From Mesorhizobium waimense (lineage in GTDB: Bacteria > Pseudomonadota > Alphaproteobacteria > Rhizobiales > Rhizobiaceae): a DNA stretch of 64,000 nucleotides. Below the pieces are notes generated by a model that worked only from the letters and a program-made list of their open reading frames with translations, had not been told where the DNA came from and searched no databases. Of this stretch, positions 9,296 to 18,602 are shown piece after piece. How positions within the stretch are numbered: position 1 is the stretch's first letter; each line of letters opens with the position of its first letter. The stretch is taken from the NCBI RefSeq assembly GCF_003601975.1, contig NZ_QZWZ01000008.1:62001-126000 (forward strand), given 5' to 3'. The position numbers were made by a program, and so were the translations under genes.

Positions 9296-9869
9296 CTTCC
9301 TCTTCCGTCATCGCCACGATCCGGCGCGCGGCCTCTTCGACGCTGATCTGCCAGCTCATCGCCAGCGATCTGAGCTGTGCATAGGCGCGATCATCGTCAG
9401 CACCCTTCGACAGCGCCGCCACGGCGCGCACGATGGTCTGGCGCTCGGCAACGCGCTGGCGCAGCAACGCAATCTCGCCGGCGAGATGCTTGCGCGCCTC
9501 AAAACTCTGCCGCGCGATCAGCAGCGCGCTGTAGACGCCGGCATTGCCGACCGGCTTCAACAGCTGGGCGTCGGCCTTGTGCGACAGCGCCCATTCGATG
9601 CGGCCCGGCGCCTCCGAACCGATCAGCGCCACCAGCGGCATCGGCGCTTCGCCCGGTTTCCAGGGAAATTGCTCGTCGAAACCGAGATCGGCATCGAAGA
9701 AGACGAAGTCGGCTGCCAGCGCCTCGGGCGGCAATTCAGGCCAGCAATCGACCGTCTCGAGGCCGATGGCCGACAATTGCCTGATGATGGCCTGCACCGT
9801 CGGATGCGGGCGATGCAGGATGAAGGCCCTGGCACCGCCGAGATTGGGGATACGTGGCGTTCTGCTCAC
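9267..9869 (-). CDS. amiR: AmiR-like ANTAR-domain antitermination regulator
   Basis: 200 residues, close to the 196 of Pseudomonas AmiR. Residues 1-125 form a degenerate receiver-like domain without a convincing phospho-acceptor set. A coiled coil follows (residues about 125-145, ARKHLAGEIALLRQRVAERQ). The C-terminal ANTAR helices contain AVAALSKGADDDRAYAQLRSLAMSWQISVEEAARRIV. In the characterised system AmiC holds AmiR inactive until amide binds, after which AmiR binds leader RNA and prevents termination. The start overlaps the amiC stop in ATGA, as expected for a pair made in balance. The target leader is probably that between 10973 and 11062. Confidence 0.88.
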   Translation of the reverse strand: MSRTPRIPNLGGARAFILHRPHPTVQAIIRQLSAIGLETVDCWPELPPEALAADFVFFDADLGFDEQFPWKPGEAPMPLVALIGSEAPGRIEWALSHKADAQLLKPVGNAGVYSALLIARQSFEARKHLAGEIALLRQRVAERQTIVRAVAALSKGADDDRAYAQLRSLAMSWQISVEEAARRIVAMTEEEGGDDQSHRA

Positions 9870-10972
9870 GACACCACCCTCAGGCGCGGACTGCCGAATG
9901 TCTTGGCGGGGTCGTAGCGCGACAGATACGGATCCGGCGCAACCTCGTCCTCGCGGCTGACGACCTCGAAGACCCCGTCCGCGATCCGGCCGATGATCAC
10001 CGGCAGCGTCGCGTGCTGGGAGTGGGCGTCGATGGCGATCGGCCCGAGCCGGGTGGAGAAGCGCCGTTCGGCGAAAGCCCTGGAAAACTCCGCCGGACCG
10101 GCGTCGGGATCGCGGGAGAGCACATCGGCCATCACCTGCACGGAGGCATAGGCGGAGGCCTCGAAAGACGAGGCGAATGCGGCCGGCCGCGGTGCGAAAT
10201 AGGGCCCGACCGACAAATGCCCCTTGCCCGTTTCGCCAATCGCCGGCAGCTCGCCCTCGGTGAGGTTGCAGGAGATGACCGGGCAGGTTTCGGGGCTGAA
10301 GGCGGGATCTTCATCCGCCAGGTCGTGATAGGCCGCCAGGAAGGCGTAGGACGATGTCCCGATCAGATTGTTGAGGATGAAATTCGGTCGCGTGGCCCGG
10401 ATTTCCCCAATCAGACGCGACACGTCGGTTTCGCCGATGCGCAGATAGCGCTCGCCCAGCACCTTACCGCCGGCATCGGCGATCAGGTCGCGCGCCACGC
10501 GATTCATCTCCCAGCCCCAGATATAGTTCGACCCGAGCAGGAAGCCGTTGGCGCCGAAGCGCGGCACGACATGGGCCATCAGCGGCACCAGATGCTGGTT
10601 CGGGCAGGCGTGCATGTAGACCACATGCTCGTTGGCCTCGAAGCCCTCATAGGGGCAGGCGTACCAGAGCATGCCGCCCGCCTTCTCCAGAACCGGGATC
10701 GTCTCCTTGCGGCTCCAGGAAGTGACGCAGCCGACCACATGGCGGGCGCTGCTGTTCCTGAAGATGTCTTCGCAGAGCGTCGCATAGCGGTCCGCATTGC
10801 TTTGCGGATCGCGTTCGACCGGTACCAGCTCGATGCCATAGCGGCGGTCGGCGTTGATGTCGGCGATCGCGCGTATCGCGCCCATCCGGCATGCATCGGA
10901 CACGAGCTGATAGCTTCCCGAGCGCGAGTAGAGGATGCCGATCTCGATACGCTGTTTCAAGCAAAGCCCCAA
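9866..10972 (-). CDS. amiC: AmiC-like cytoplasmic amide sensor, first gene of the amide operon
   Basis: 368 residues of the Leu/Ile/Val-binding-protein fold (Peripla_BP_6), most like AmiC: IEIGILYSRSG near the start, ADRYATLCEDIFRN, VVGCVTSWSRKETIPVLEKA, CPYEGFEANEHVVY and LLGSNYIWGWEMNRVARDL all match the AmiC pattern. There is no signal peptide, as expected for a cytoplasmic sensor that restrains AmiR. The start is unsure. No ATG is available, only TTG at 10972 or TTG at 10960, and neither has a strong Shine-Dalgarno sequence. The weak initiation codon may keep sensor levels low. Ligand likely a short amide; it may differ from acetamide because ligand-contact residues cannot be judged here. 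Confidence 0.87.
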   Translation of the reverse strand: MGLCLKQRIEIGILYSRSGSYQLVSDACRMGAIRAIADINADRRYGIELVPVERDPQSNADRYATLCEDIFRNSSARHVVGCVTSWSRKETIPVLEKAGGMLWYACPYEGFEANEHVVYMHACPNQHLVPLMAHVVPRFGANGFLLGSNYIWGWEMNRVARDLIADAGGKVLGERYLRIGETDVSRLIGEIRATRPNFILNNLIGTSSYAFLAAYHDLADEDPAFSPETCPVISCNLTEGELPAIGETGKGHLSVGPYFAPRPAAFASSFEASAYASVQVMADVLSRDPDAGPAEFSRAFAERRFSTRLGPIAIDAHSQHATLPVIIGRIADGVFEVVSREDEVAPDPYLSRYDPAKTFGSPRLRVVS

Positions 10973-10982
10973 AATGACAATG

Positions 10983-11048
10983 CCCCGCAGCCTCGACCCG
11001 GAGGGCGAGGCATACGAGGCATTCTTGCCGCCCGGCGACCAAGGCCGG
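10983..11048 (-). promoter_or_regulatory. Structured leader of the amide operon, candidate AmiR target
   Basis: Two hairpins can be drawn in the minus-strand leader: CCGGC-7 nt-GCCGG (about 11029-11045), then GCCTCG and CGAGGC enclosing CCC-TCC-GGG (about 10990-11011). The second is followed by a moderately T-rich stretch ending TCATTTT before the amiC start. This layout would suit an attenuator controlled by the ANTAR protein AmiR. The loops do not clearly match the published hexanucleotide ANTAR-loop pattern, so the identity is inference. Confidence 0.35.
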
Positions 11049-11062
11049 TATTTTCGCGGGTC

Positions 11063-11090
11063 AGCCTATTCCGTACGGCGGGTCAGTCAA
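11063..11090 (-). promoter_or_regulatory. Candidate sigma-70 promoter of the amide operon
   Basis: On the minus strand TTGACT (11085-11090) is followed after 16 nt by TAGGCT (11063-11068). A transcript would begin near 11056, leaving a leader of about 85 nt before amiC. The promoter lies just after the tonB stop. Confidence 0.5.
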
Positions 11091-11137
11091 GCGGGAAAGT
11101 GATGGCCCACGCCGCCGGCTGGCTGGGGGATTTCCAG

Positions 11138-12124
11138 CTAATCGCGCAGACTGAAAACGAAAGGCGCCGTGCGGGTAACGCGCGCGCCGAGCTCCGCCGG
11201 CGGCGTGGGCACGGTGGCGCCCTGCAGCGCGCTGAGCGCCGCGCTGTCGAGATCGGCGTCGCCCGAAGAGCGGGCAAGCCGAGCAGAGACCACCCCGCCG
11301 GACGCGTCGACGATGAAGGTCACGCTCGGGGTGCCTTCGGCCCGTCTGGATTTTGCCGCGCTCGGGTAGCGCGTGTGCCGCCGGATCCACGCTGCCAGGC
11401 TGGCATTCCACCGCGACGGGCTGACGCTCGACCGCGGCGCCGCGTTGGACGATTGCGGCGCGGCGGCCTTGGCCGCCGCCTTGGCGTCGATGCTGGCAGT
11501 CGTCACCGTCTTGGGCGGTGTCGCTTTCTGCTTCTTCTTGCGCTGTTTCGGCTTTTCGACAGGCTTCTTTTCCGTCGTCTTCTTCGCTTCGACCGGCTTG
11601 TTGGCCTTGACTTCCGTCTGGGCCGGTTTCGGCTGCGGCAGCGGGATGACCACGTCGGGCGCGACCGTCTCGACGATGTCAGGCACGACCTCTTCGAGTG
11701 GTGGCGGCTGTTCGCTCAGAGCCGCAACCGTCGGCTCCGCCGGCTCAGGCACCGTGGTCTCTTCGGCTTCGACCGGCTGTTCGGCGACCGGCTCCGCTTC
11801 TTCCACGGCCGGTTCCGGCACTGGCTCGGTCACCGGCTTCGCCTCTGCGATGGTCTCTTCGACCGGATCGGCTCGGTCGGGCGTCACCACATCCGACACC
11901 GGCGTCTCTTCCTGCACGGTCGGCATCATCACCATCGGCGACATCTCGATCGCCAGCGCCGGTGGCGGTCCGCCATCGGCCATCTCGGTCAGGCTGAAAT
12001 TCTGCACGGCATAAGCGACCGCCACATGCGCGATGAGGACCAGGGCTGCCGCGCCTGCCCACAGGCCAGCCGCGCGCACGCCAGAGCGCGGCGGATCGAT
12101 CCTGGGCAAGGCGGCTTCAGTCAT
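11138..12124 (-). CDS. tonB: TonB energy transducer
   Basis: 328 residues: a short cytoplasmic start, one membrane anchor (AAALVLIAHVAVAYAV, residues about 25-40), a long Pro/Glu/Lys-rich periplasmic spacer (residues about 70-225) and a C-terminal TonB domain with RYPSAAKSRRAEGTPSVTFIVDASGGVVSARLARSSGDADLDSAAL. It couples the proton gradient used by ExbB-ExbD to outer-membrane receptors. The start overlaps exbD by 4 nt. It is the last gene of fhuC-exbB-exbD-tonB; no TonB-dependent receptor gene is within the window. Confidence 0.92.
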   Translation of the reverse strand: MTEAALPRIDPPRSGVRAAGLWAGAAALVLIAHVAVAYAVQNFSLTEMADGGPPPALAIEMSPMVMMPTVQEETPVSDVVTPDRADPVEETIAEAKPVTEPVPEPAVEEAEPVAEQPVEAEETTVPEPAEPTVAALSEQPPPLEEVVPDIVETVAPDVVIPLPQPKPAQTEVKANKPVEAKKTTEKKPVEKPKQRKKKQKATPPKTVTTASIDAKAAAKAAAPQSSNAAPRSSVSPSRWNASLAAWIRRHTRYPSAAKSRRAEGTPSVTFIVDASGGVVSARLARSSGDADLDSAALSALQGATVPTPPAELGARVTRTAPFVFSLRD

Positions 12125-12612
12125 TGGATTGGTCCGCCGTTTGGCGCCGGTGCAGGGCTTCCGCTCGTGGCCGGCGCAGTGGCTTCGGCGGCGGGCAGCG
12201 TCTCCAGCCCGACCAGCGCGATCTTGAGGTAGCCGGCACCGCGCAGGAGGTTCATCACCTCCATCAGGTCGCCATAGCCGACCGTCTTGTCTGCGCGCAG
12301 GAAGATGCGCGTCTGCTTGTCGCCCTTGGTCCTGCCGTCGAGCACGGCGGCGAAGGTGGGGCGCGGCACGCTGTCATTGCCGATGGCCAGGGTGAGATCG
12401 CTTTTCAACGTCAGGAAGATTGGCGTCTCGGGCCGCGGCGCCGGCGTCGCCGTCGACCCCGGCAGGTCGACATTGACATCGACCGTCGCCAAGGGTGCCG
12501 CGACCATGAAAATGATCAGCAGCACCAGGATGACGTCGATGAACGGCGTGACGTTGATCTCGTGGCTTTCCTCGAGATCGTCGACTGCCGTTTCGCGAAT
12601 TCTAGCCGCCAT
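12121..12612 (-). CDS. exbD: ExbD proton-channel subunit
   Basis: 163 residues with the ExbD/TolR pattern: a short cytoplasmic tail, a single membrane helix starting INVTPFIDVILVLLIIFMVAAP (residues about 20-41) with the proton-carrying aspartate in PFIDV, then a periplasmic domain (RIFLRADKTVGYGDLMEVMNLLRGAGYLKIALVG). It works with ExbB to energise TonB. The gene begins 6 nt after exbB and overlaps tonB, so the three subunits are translated together. The C-terminal Ala/Pro-rich tail is longer than usual. Confidence 0.93.
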   Translation of the reverse strand: MAARIRETAVDDLEESHEINVTPFIDVILVLLIIFMVAAPLATVDVNVDLPGSTATPAPRPETPIFLTLKSDLTLAIGNDSVPRPTFAAVLDGRTKGDKQTRIFLRADKTVGYGDLMEVMNLLRGAGYLKIALVGLETLPAAEATAPATSGSPAPAPNGGPIQ

Positions 12613-12618
12613 GGCTGC

Positions 12619-13598
<980 letters not shown>

Positions 13599-13602
<4 letters not shown>

Positions 13603-14384
13603 TGCACGTAACCGATCGGCTGGCCGGTGACGGGATGCGCAAACACCCCCATCTCGACCCCGAAAATGCCCTTGAGCACGTCGCCCTGCATGATCTCGCC
13701 GGGCGTGCCGCGGGTCAGCAGCCTGCCGTCCTTCAGCGCGATCAGCTCGTCGCAGTAGCGCGCCGCCATGTTGGGATCGTGCAGCACGACGACGACGCAG
13801 AGGTCGCGTTTGCGGCTGAGATCCTTGACGAGACGCAGCACTTCGACCTGATGCGCGATGTCGAGCGCCGAGATCGGCTCGTCGAGCAGCATGACGCCGG
13901 CATTCTGCGCCACCAGCATGGCGAGCCACGCCCGCTGGCGCTCGCCGCCGGAGAGTTCGTCCACCAGGCGGTCGGCGAAACCGGCCATGTCGGTCAGCGC
14001 CAGCGCCTCCTCGACATGCCGCTTGTCCTGATGGCCGAAGCGGCCGAGCGCGCCATGCCAGGGATAGCGCCCGAGCGTCGCCAGTTCGCGCACGGTGAGG
14101 CCGGTCGCCGCCGGCGTCGTCTGCGGCAGGTAGGCCAGCGCACGCGCCAATTCGCGGGCGCCCCATCCGGCGAGTGGCCGCTCGGCGAAACTGATGGCAC
14201 CAGCACTTGCCGGCTGCTGGCGCGCCAGAAGCTTGATGAGCGTCGACTTGCCTGACCCATTGTGGCCGATCAGCCCGTAGACGCGCGAACGCTCGAGTTC
14301 GAGCGTGACCGGGCCGAGCAGGGTCCGCTCGCCGACGGCGAAACGCACCGCGTCGATACGGAAGGCAGTCTGAACTCCAGCCAC
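13599..14384 (-). CDS. fhuC: FhuC-like iron(III)-siderophore ABC ATPase
   Basis: 261 residues. Walker A GHNGSGKS (about residue 40), the FhuC-like stretch [19 protein letters not shown] then [13 protein letters not shown], signature LSGGERQR and Walker [21 protein letters not shown] match FhuC better than haem HmuV. It would power uptake of a hydroxamate siderophore across the inner membrane. The expected fhuD (binding protein) and fhuB (permease) are not adjacent; instead exbB, exbD and tonB follow directly. The permease must therefore be elsewhere, or this ATPase serves another permease. A near-palindrome covers its likely promoter. Confidence 0.85.
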
Positions 14385-14452
14385 GCTTTCGGCCTTTCTG
14401 CAACTCCGGCATGCGCAGGTCCCTGAATCCGGTTCCCGGCAACCATTGCCGG

Positions 14453-14482
14453 TTGACTATGAAACATGAGTTTACTAGTCAA
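14453..14482. promoter_or_regulatory. 30-bp near-palindrome over the fhuC promoter
   Basis: Arms TTGACTATGAAAC and GTTTACTAGTCAA flank the spacer ATGA; 11 of 13 positions pair. Read on the minus strand it contains TTGACT-17 nt-TAGTCA, a plausible promoter ending about 63 nt before fhuC. The + strand has the equivalent pattern, facing the hydrolase gene at 14645. The symmetry suggests an operator for a dimeric regulator, perhaps iron-responsive. It does not fit the TGA-N9-TCA rhizobial iron box. Confidence 0.5.
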
Positions 14483-14644
14483 CTCTGAAGATGACTTTTT
14501 GAATCAACAAAAATGTCGTGACGCGCGCAACCGTGCCGAATCCGCGATGCGCCGTTGGCAGTGGCAGCCCGGTCTTCTCTCCGAAGCAAGCCGATTTCCG
14601 GCCGTGCGTACGACAGGCTAGGATGGGGAAAACCAGGAGCCCCT

Positions 14645-15328
14645 ATGATCAAGGCGACACCGTTCGATTTCCCCTATGACGGCAGGCTGGTGCCGGAAAA
14701 CACCGCGCTCGTCGTCATCGACCTGCAACAGGATTTCCTGTCGACGACAGGCTATTTTGCCAAACAGGGTTACGACCCGGCCCCGCTGCGCGCCATCTTG
14801 CCGACGGTTGGCCGGCTGATCGCGGCAGCACGGGCGGCTGGCCTCAGGATCATCCACACCAGGCAGGGCTACCGGGCAGATATGGCCGACATGACGCCTT
14901 ACGAAAAATGGCGCCGCAAGCGCGCCGGCCTCGACGGCACCGACATCCTGCTGCGGTCCGGTTCCGGTTTTCAGATCGTGCCCGAGATCGACGTCGCGCC
15001 TCAGGACATCATCGTCGACAAGACCTGCAACGGCGCCTTCACTTACACCGATCTCGAACTTGTCCTGCGCTCGCAGGGCATCACGCATCTGCTGTTTTCG
15101 GGATGCACGACCGATGTCTGCGTGCACACCACGCTGCGCGAGGCCTGCGACCGGAATTTCCAGTGCCTGACGATTTCGGACGCCTGCGCCAGCGGCGACA
15201 GATACGCGCATGAGGCGGCACTGCACATGGTCACGGTGGAGGATGGTGTCTTTGGGGCGCTGGCAGACGCGAGTGCCGTTATCGACGCCTTGTCGCGCCT
15301 CGACGGCAAGGCAGGCCAAAGCGTCTGA
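14645..15328 (+). CDS. Isochorismatase-family cysteine hydrolase (biuret/ureidoacrylate amidohydrolase-like)
   Basis: 227 residues from the ATG at 14645, which has AGGAG 5 nt upstream. The family triad is visible: Asp in ALVVIDLQQDF (about residue 28), Lys in IIVDKTCNGAF (about 120), and the nucleophile Cys in LLFSGCTTDVCVHTTLREA (second Cys, about 155). The overall pattern (FPYDGRLVPENTALVVIDLQQDF, HTRQGYRADMADM) resembles biuret hydrolase and RutB, which release ammonia from ureido compounds. It is cytoplasmic, has no clear operon partner, and is divergent from fhuC. The precise substrate is uncertain. Confidence 0.83.
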   Translation: MIKATPFDFPYDGRLVPENTALVVIDLQQDFLSTTGYFAKQGYDPAPLRAILPTVGRLIAAARAAGLRIIHTRQGYRADMADMTPYEKWRRKRAGLDGTDILLRSGSGFQIVPEIDVAPQDIIVDKTCNGAFTYTDLELVLRSQGITHLLFSGCTTDVCVHTTLREACDRNFQCLTISDACASGDRYAHEAALHMVTVEDGVFGALADASAVIDALSRLDGKAGQSV

Positions 15329-15337
15329 GAGAGGGAC

Positions 15338-16273
15338 TCACCCCGCCGCGCGAATATCCGGGACGGCGCGGGATACAAAAGCCTCCGGCAGCACCACCTC
15401 GGCCTCTCGGCGCGCCATCGTATTGCCGAGCAGCGTCACCGTTTCCCGGCCCACAGTCGCGATTTCGCGCGGCCGGTCGATGCCGGCGATCATGAACTCA
15501 TTTACACCCAGGGCCGCATAGGGCAGCAGCGACAGCACGATCTGCCCCGGCAGCCCTGAAACCTCGATCGCCTTGTGGTCGGTGGCGGCTGCCTTGCCTT
15601 CGAAACGGATGCGAACCGGCAGCGCGAATCGCACCTTGCCGGCGCGGCCGTGTTCGGCAGCAGCGCTGCGCACCCGCTGCATCAGCTGCCTAACCTCGTC
15701 CAGCGAACCGGCGGCCAATTCGAAGACATCCGCATGCCGACCGGCGACCTTGAGCGCCGTTCCGGACTGTCCGCCCATGCGGATGGTCACGCCGTGCGGC
15801 CCCTTGCGCGGCACGTAGCCGTCTTTCACACTGTAGAAGGCGCCTTCATGATCGAAGGGCTTGTCGTTCGACCACAGCCGCTTCAACAGCACCAGATATT
15901 CATCGATCCGCTGCCAGACCACAGTGTGGCCGACCGGACGCGCCTCGGCATCGTCGTCGCTGAGCGGCTCGCTGAGCATCCTCAGTGACAGCCGCCCGCC
16001 GCTCTTGGCATCGAGCGCCGCCAGCTGCCGCGCCGCCACGGTCGGTTCGATCACCCCGGCCCAATGTGTCAGCACCACTTCCAGCGACGAGGTGCGGTCC
16101 AGCGTCTGGGCTGCAATGTCCATATTGGTCAGCAGTCCGGCCGAATCGTCGACGACGATCTTCCTGAAGCCGGCATCCTCGATCAGCGACAGTTTTGTCG
16201 CGGTCTCGACGAAATCATAGAAAAAGCTGGCGTCCTGTGTTTTACCGGGAACATGCGTGAACTCGATCGGCAT
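15338..16273 (-). CDS. LLM-class flavin-dependent monooxygenase
   Basis: A 311-residue luciferase-like monooxygenase related to alkanesulfonate monooxygenase SsuD. The start at 16273 (MPIEFTHVPGKTQD) is favoured because GGAGGAG lies 7 nt upstream. Landmarks are LEVVLTHWAGVIEPTVAARQLAALDAKSGGRLSLRML (residues about 65-101), the substrate-region motif WQRIDEYLVLLKRLW and IRMGGQSGTALKVAGRHADVFEL. Such enzymes use FMNH2 from a partner reductase to oxygenate small substrates. No reductase gene is adjacent. It ends 9 nt from the convergent hydrolase gene. Confidence 0.82.
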   Translation of the reverse strand: MPIEFTHVPGKTQDASFFYDFVETATKLSLIEDAGFRKIVVDDSAGLLTNMDIAAQTLDRTSSLEVVLTHWAGVIEPTVAARQLAALDAKSGGRLSLRMLSEPLSDDDAEARPVGHTVVWQRIDEYLVLLKRLWSNDKPFDHEGAFYSVKDGYVPRKGPHGVTIRMGGQSGTALKVAGRHADVFELAAGSLDEVRQLMQRVRSAAAEHGRAGKVRFALPVRIRFEGKAAATDHKAIEVSGLPGQIVLSLLPYAALGVNEFMIAGIDRPREIATVGRETVTLLGNTMARREAEVVLPEAFVSRAVPDIRAAG

Positions 16274-16411
16274 TGCCATCTCCTCCATCACGTTGGGAGC
16301 CGCTGATGCGGCGAATCCGAAATCCGCATCACCTTGGCGCACGAATGCGCACCGCGATTAGGGTTCTTTCAAACTCCGGTTGCCTGAAGGCGGTAGGCCG
16401 CCACCCGTAAC

Positions 16412-16567
16412 TCAGGGAATAAGGCCGAGAACGACCGCCCCGGTGAACACGAACGCAAGGGCGAAGACGAGATAGGCGAAGGCGCCCGCATAGGCCGGGC
16501 GAAAGGCCTGGCCATTGGTCAGCCTCTGGCCGTTGCGATCAGTCCGAGCGTTCTGGATATAGGACAT
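16412..16567 (-). CDS. 51-residue single-span membrane protein
   Basis: A short open frame with ATG at 16567 preceded by GGAGG at good spacing, ending in TGA. The sequence starts MSYIQNARTDRNGQRLTNGQ, a polar cytoplasmic part, then has AGAFAYLVFALAFVFTGAVV as a single membrane helix and ends GLIP. It is upstream of and in the same direction as the LLM monooxygenase gene but 140 nt away. The family is not one I can name; similar tiny membrane proteins are common in rhizobia. The ribosome site and the sharp hydrophobic segment support it as a real gene. Confidence 0.68.
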   Translation of the reverse strand: MSYIQNARTDRNGQRLTNGQAFRPAYAGAFAYLVFALAFVFTGAVVLGLIP

Positions 16568-16859
16568 ATCGACCTCCGTCTCGCCGGTTAATCTATAAAA
16601 TCAGTAGACTTTGTCGAGTGCTATTTTTCAGCGATTGTTGGAACGATTTTCTCCAATTGGCGGGAAAATTGGTTCCGCTTTGCTGAGCGCTGCGTGATTG
16701 ATCGATCGGTCGAAGCGGGCGGCATGCGCTTGTGACCTCGAACGGCTTATACGCTCGCCTTTCTGCCCTGTTTCATGCATTGGCCATCCGACCCTTGAAG
16801 GATAGCATCGTCGCAGACGGCAATGTGAAACGACCAAACCGGGGCATGGGAGAAAAAGC

Positions 16860-17627
16860 ATGGGCGAAAGACTGGCGGGCAAGGTTGCCATCGTTTCAGG
16901 CGGTGCGACCGGAATGGGTGGTGCGGCCTCGGAGCTGTTCGCGGCGGAAGGCGCCAAGGTGGCGATCATCGACCGCAACGGCGAGGCCGCCGCCGCCACA
17001 GCCGCGGCGATCCGGGCGCGCGGCCATGTCGCCGAGCATTTCGTCGCCGACGTTTCTGACGAAGCGCAGGTCGAGGCCGCGGTGAAGGGCGCGAGCGAAA
17101 AACTCGGTCCGGTCACCGTCCTGTTCAACCATGCCGGAACCATCGTGATAAAGCCCTTCCTGGAGACGACAGTTAAGGAATGGGACTGGCTGCATGCCGT
17201 CAATGTGCGCTCGATGTTCCTGATGACGCGCGCCGTGCTGCCCGGCATGATCGCCGCCGGCGGCGGCTCGATCGTCTGCACCTCGTCGATCTGGGCGGTG
17301 GCGGCGACGCCGATGGAAGTGCTCTACGACACCACCAAGGGCGCCTGCCACATGTTCGCGCGCGCCATTGCCGTCGAGTTCCGCGACCGCAACATCCGCT
17401 GCAACGCGGTCTGCCCCGGCTTCATCCGCACGCCGCACGGGATGCGCGAGGTCGCCGATCTGGGGAAACTTGGCGTCGATGTTTCGGATGCAGCACTTGC
17501 CGCGCAGCAGGGCCGCATCGGCGAGCCGGAAGAAGTGGCGAGGGCCGCGCTGTATCTGGCCAGCGACGAGTCAAGCTTCGTCACCGGCGCGCATCTGTTC
17601 GTCGACAACGGCTTTACCGCGATGTGA
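16860..17627 (+). CDS. SDR-family oxidoreductase
   Basis: 255 residues, classical short-chain dehydrogenase. The cofactor site is [13 protein letters not shown] (residues 13-25; NAD probable because Asp follows strand 2 in [10 protein letters not shown]), then NHAG near residue 90, and the catalytic set with Ser in [10 protein letters not shown] (about 142) and Tyr/Lys in YDTTKGA (about 155-159). The C-terminal region is [21 protein letters not shown] sequence precedes the ATG. It stands alone between divergent and convergent genes, so no pathway can be deduced; the substrate is likely a small secondary alcohol or keto compound. Confidence 0.9.
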   Translation: MGERLAGKVAIVSGGATGMGGAASELFAAEGAKVAIIDRNGEAAAATAAAIRARGHVAEHFVADVSDEAQVEAAVKGASEKLGPVTVLFNHAGTIVIKPFLETTVKEWDWLHAVNVRSMFLMTRAVLPGMIAAGGGSIVCTSSIWAVAATPMEVLYDTTKGACHMFARAIAVEFRDRNIRCNAVCPGFIRTPHGMREVADLGKLGVDVSDAALAAQQGRIGEPEEVARAALYLASDESSFVTGAHLFVDNGFTAM

Positions 17628-17636
17628 GAAGCGGGA

Positions 17637-17663
17637 CGCTGACAGCCACTCTGGCTGTCAGCG
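17637..17663. terminator. Bidirectional hairpin terminator between SDR and ABC permease genes
   Basis: CGCTGACAGCCA and TGGCTGTCAGCG form a perfect 12-bp stem with loop CTC. It lies 10 nt after the SDR stop and overlaps the end of the convergent permease gene. No long T-run follows on either strand. Confidence 0.6.
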
Positions 17664-18602
17664 CTCCTCGCGTCGAAACGGCTTCAGCAGCGCCGAGGGT
17701 GCCACCGCGTTGCGCGACATCACCGCCATCGCGACGATGGTGAAGATGAAGGGCAACATCAGGAAAGCCTCATAAGGAATGTGCCCCAGGCCGCTGGCCT
17801 GCATGCGCAGTTGCAAGGCATCGACGAAGGCGAACAGCAGCGCCGCACCGGCAGACCGCCACGGGTCCCAGCGGCCGAACACCACCAGCGCGATCGCCAC
17901 CCAGCCGCGCCCGGACACAACGCCGAAGGTGAAGGCGTTGAACTGCGCCATCGACAGGAAAGCGCCGGCCAAGCCCATTAAGGCGCCGCCAAGAATGACA
18001 GCCTGGAAACGCGTGGCAATGACGCCGACGCCGGCCGAGTCGGCGGCGCGCGGGTTTTCGCCGACCATGCGCACCGACAGGCCCCATGGCGTGCGGTAGA
18101 GCACGAAGGCGGCAAGTGGGATGGCGATGATCGCCATGTAGACCAGCGAAAACTGGTTGAACACCGCCGGCCCGAGCACCGGGATGTCCGAGAGAACCGG
18201 GATTGGCAGTGTCTGAAAACCCTTGATGTTGGGCGGCACCGACTGCTGGCCGAAGATCAGCCGGTAGAGGAAATAGGCAAGCCCTGAACAGAACAGCGTG
18301 ACGCCGATGCCGCAGACATGCTGGCTGAGGCCGAGCGCCACCGTGAACAGCGCATGCAGCGCCCCCATCAGCGCGCCGGTGAGAACGGCCACGAGTACGC
18401 CGAGCCAAAGGCTGCCGCTCAGACTGGCAGCGGTGAAGCCGGTCATCGCCGACAGCAGCATGATGCCCTCGATACCGAGATTGAGCACACCCGCCCGCTC
18501 GGAAAACATTTCGCCGAGCGTCGCAAAGGCCAGCGGCGTGGCGATGCGAATGATCGCGGCGAGGAAGCCGACCTGAAGGATCTGTTCGAACAGCGCGCTC
18601 AT
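17658..18602 (-). CDS. BMP/nucleoside-type ABC transporter permease 2 (NupQ-like)
   Basis: 314 residues of the branched-chain-permease-like fold, with about eight hydrophobic segments. Landmarks: FATLGEMFSERAGVLNLGIEGIMLL (residues about 27-51), the RMVGENPRAADSAGVGVIATRFQAV cytoplasmic loop near 180 and GRGWVAIALVVFGRWDPWR near 231. These match permeases paired with BMP-family binding proteins that import nucleosides. The start overlaps the partner permease gene by 4 nt. It is the last gene of the operon and ends in the shared hairpin with the SDR gene. Confidence 0.9.
   Translation of the reverse strand: MSALFEQILQVGFLAAIIRIATPLAFATLGEMFSERAGVLNLGIEGIMLLSAMTGFTAASLSGSLWLGVLVAVLTGALMGALHALFTVALGLSQHVCGIGVTLFCSGLAYFLYRLIFGQQSVPPNIKGFQTLPIPVLSDIPVLGPAVFNQFSLVYMAIIAIPLAAFVLYRTPWGLSVRMVGENPRAADSAGVGVIATRFQAVILGGALMGLAGAFLSMAQFNAFTFGVVSGRGWVAIALVVFGRWDPWRSAGAALLFAFVDALQLRMQASGLGHIPYEAFLMLPFIFTIVAMAVMSRNAVAPSALLKPFRREER

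Noticed and set aside
9854..12232. 792-codon open frame on the + strand across amiR, amiC, tonB and exbD
   Set aside because: It is antisense to well-recognised genes, is His/Arg/Gly-rich with no domain, and is an effect of high GC third positions.
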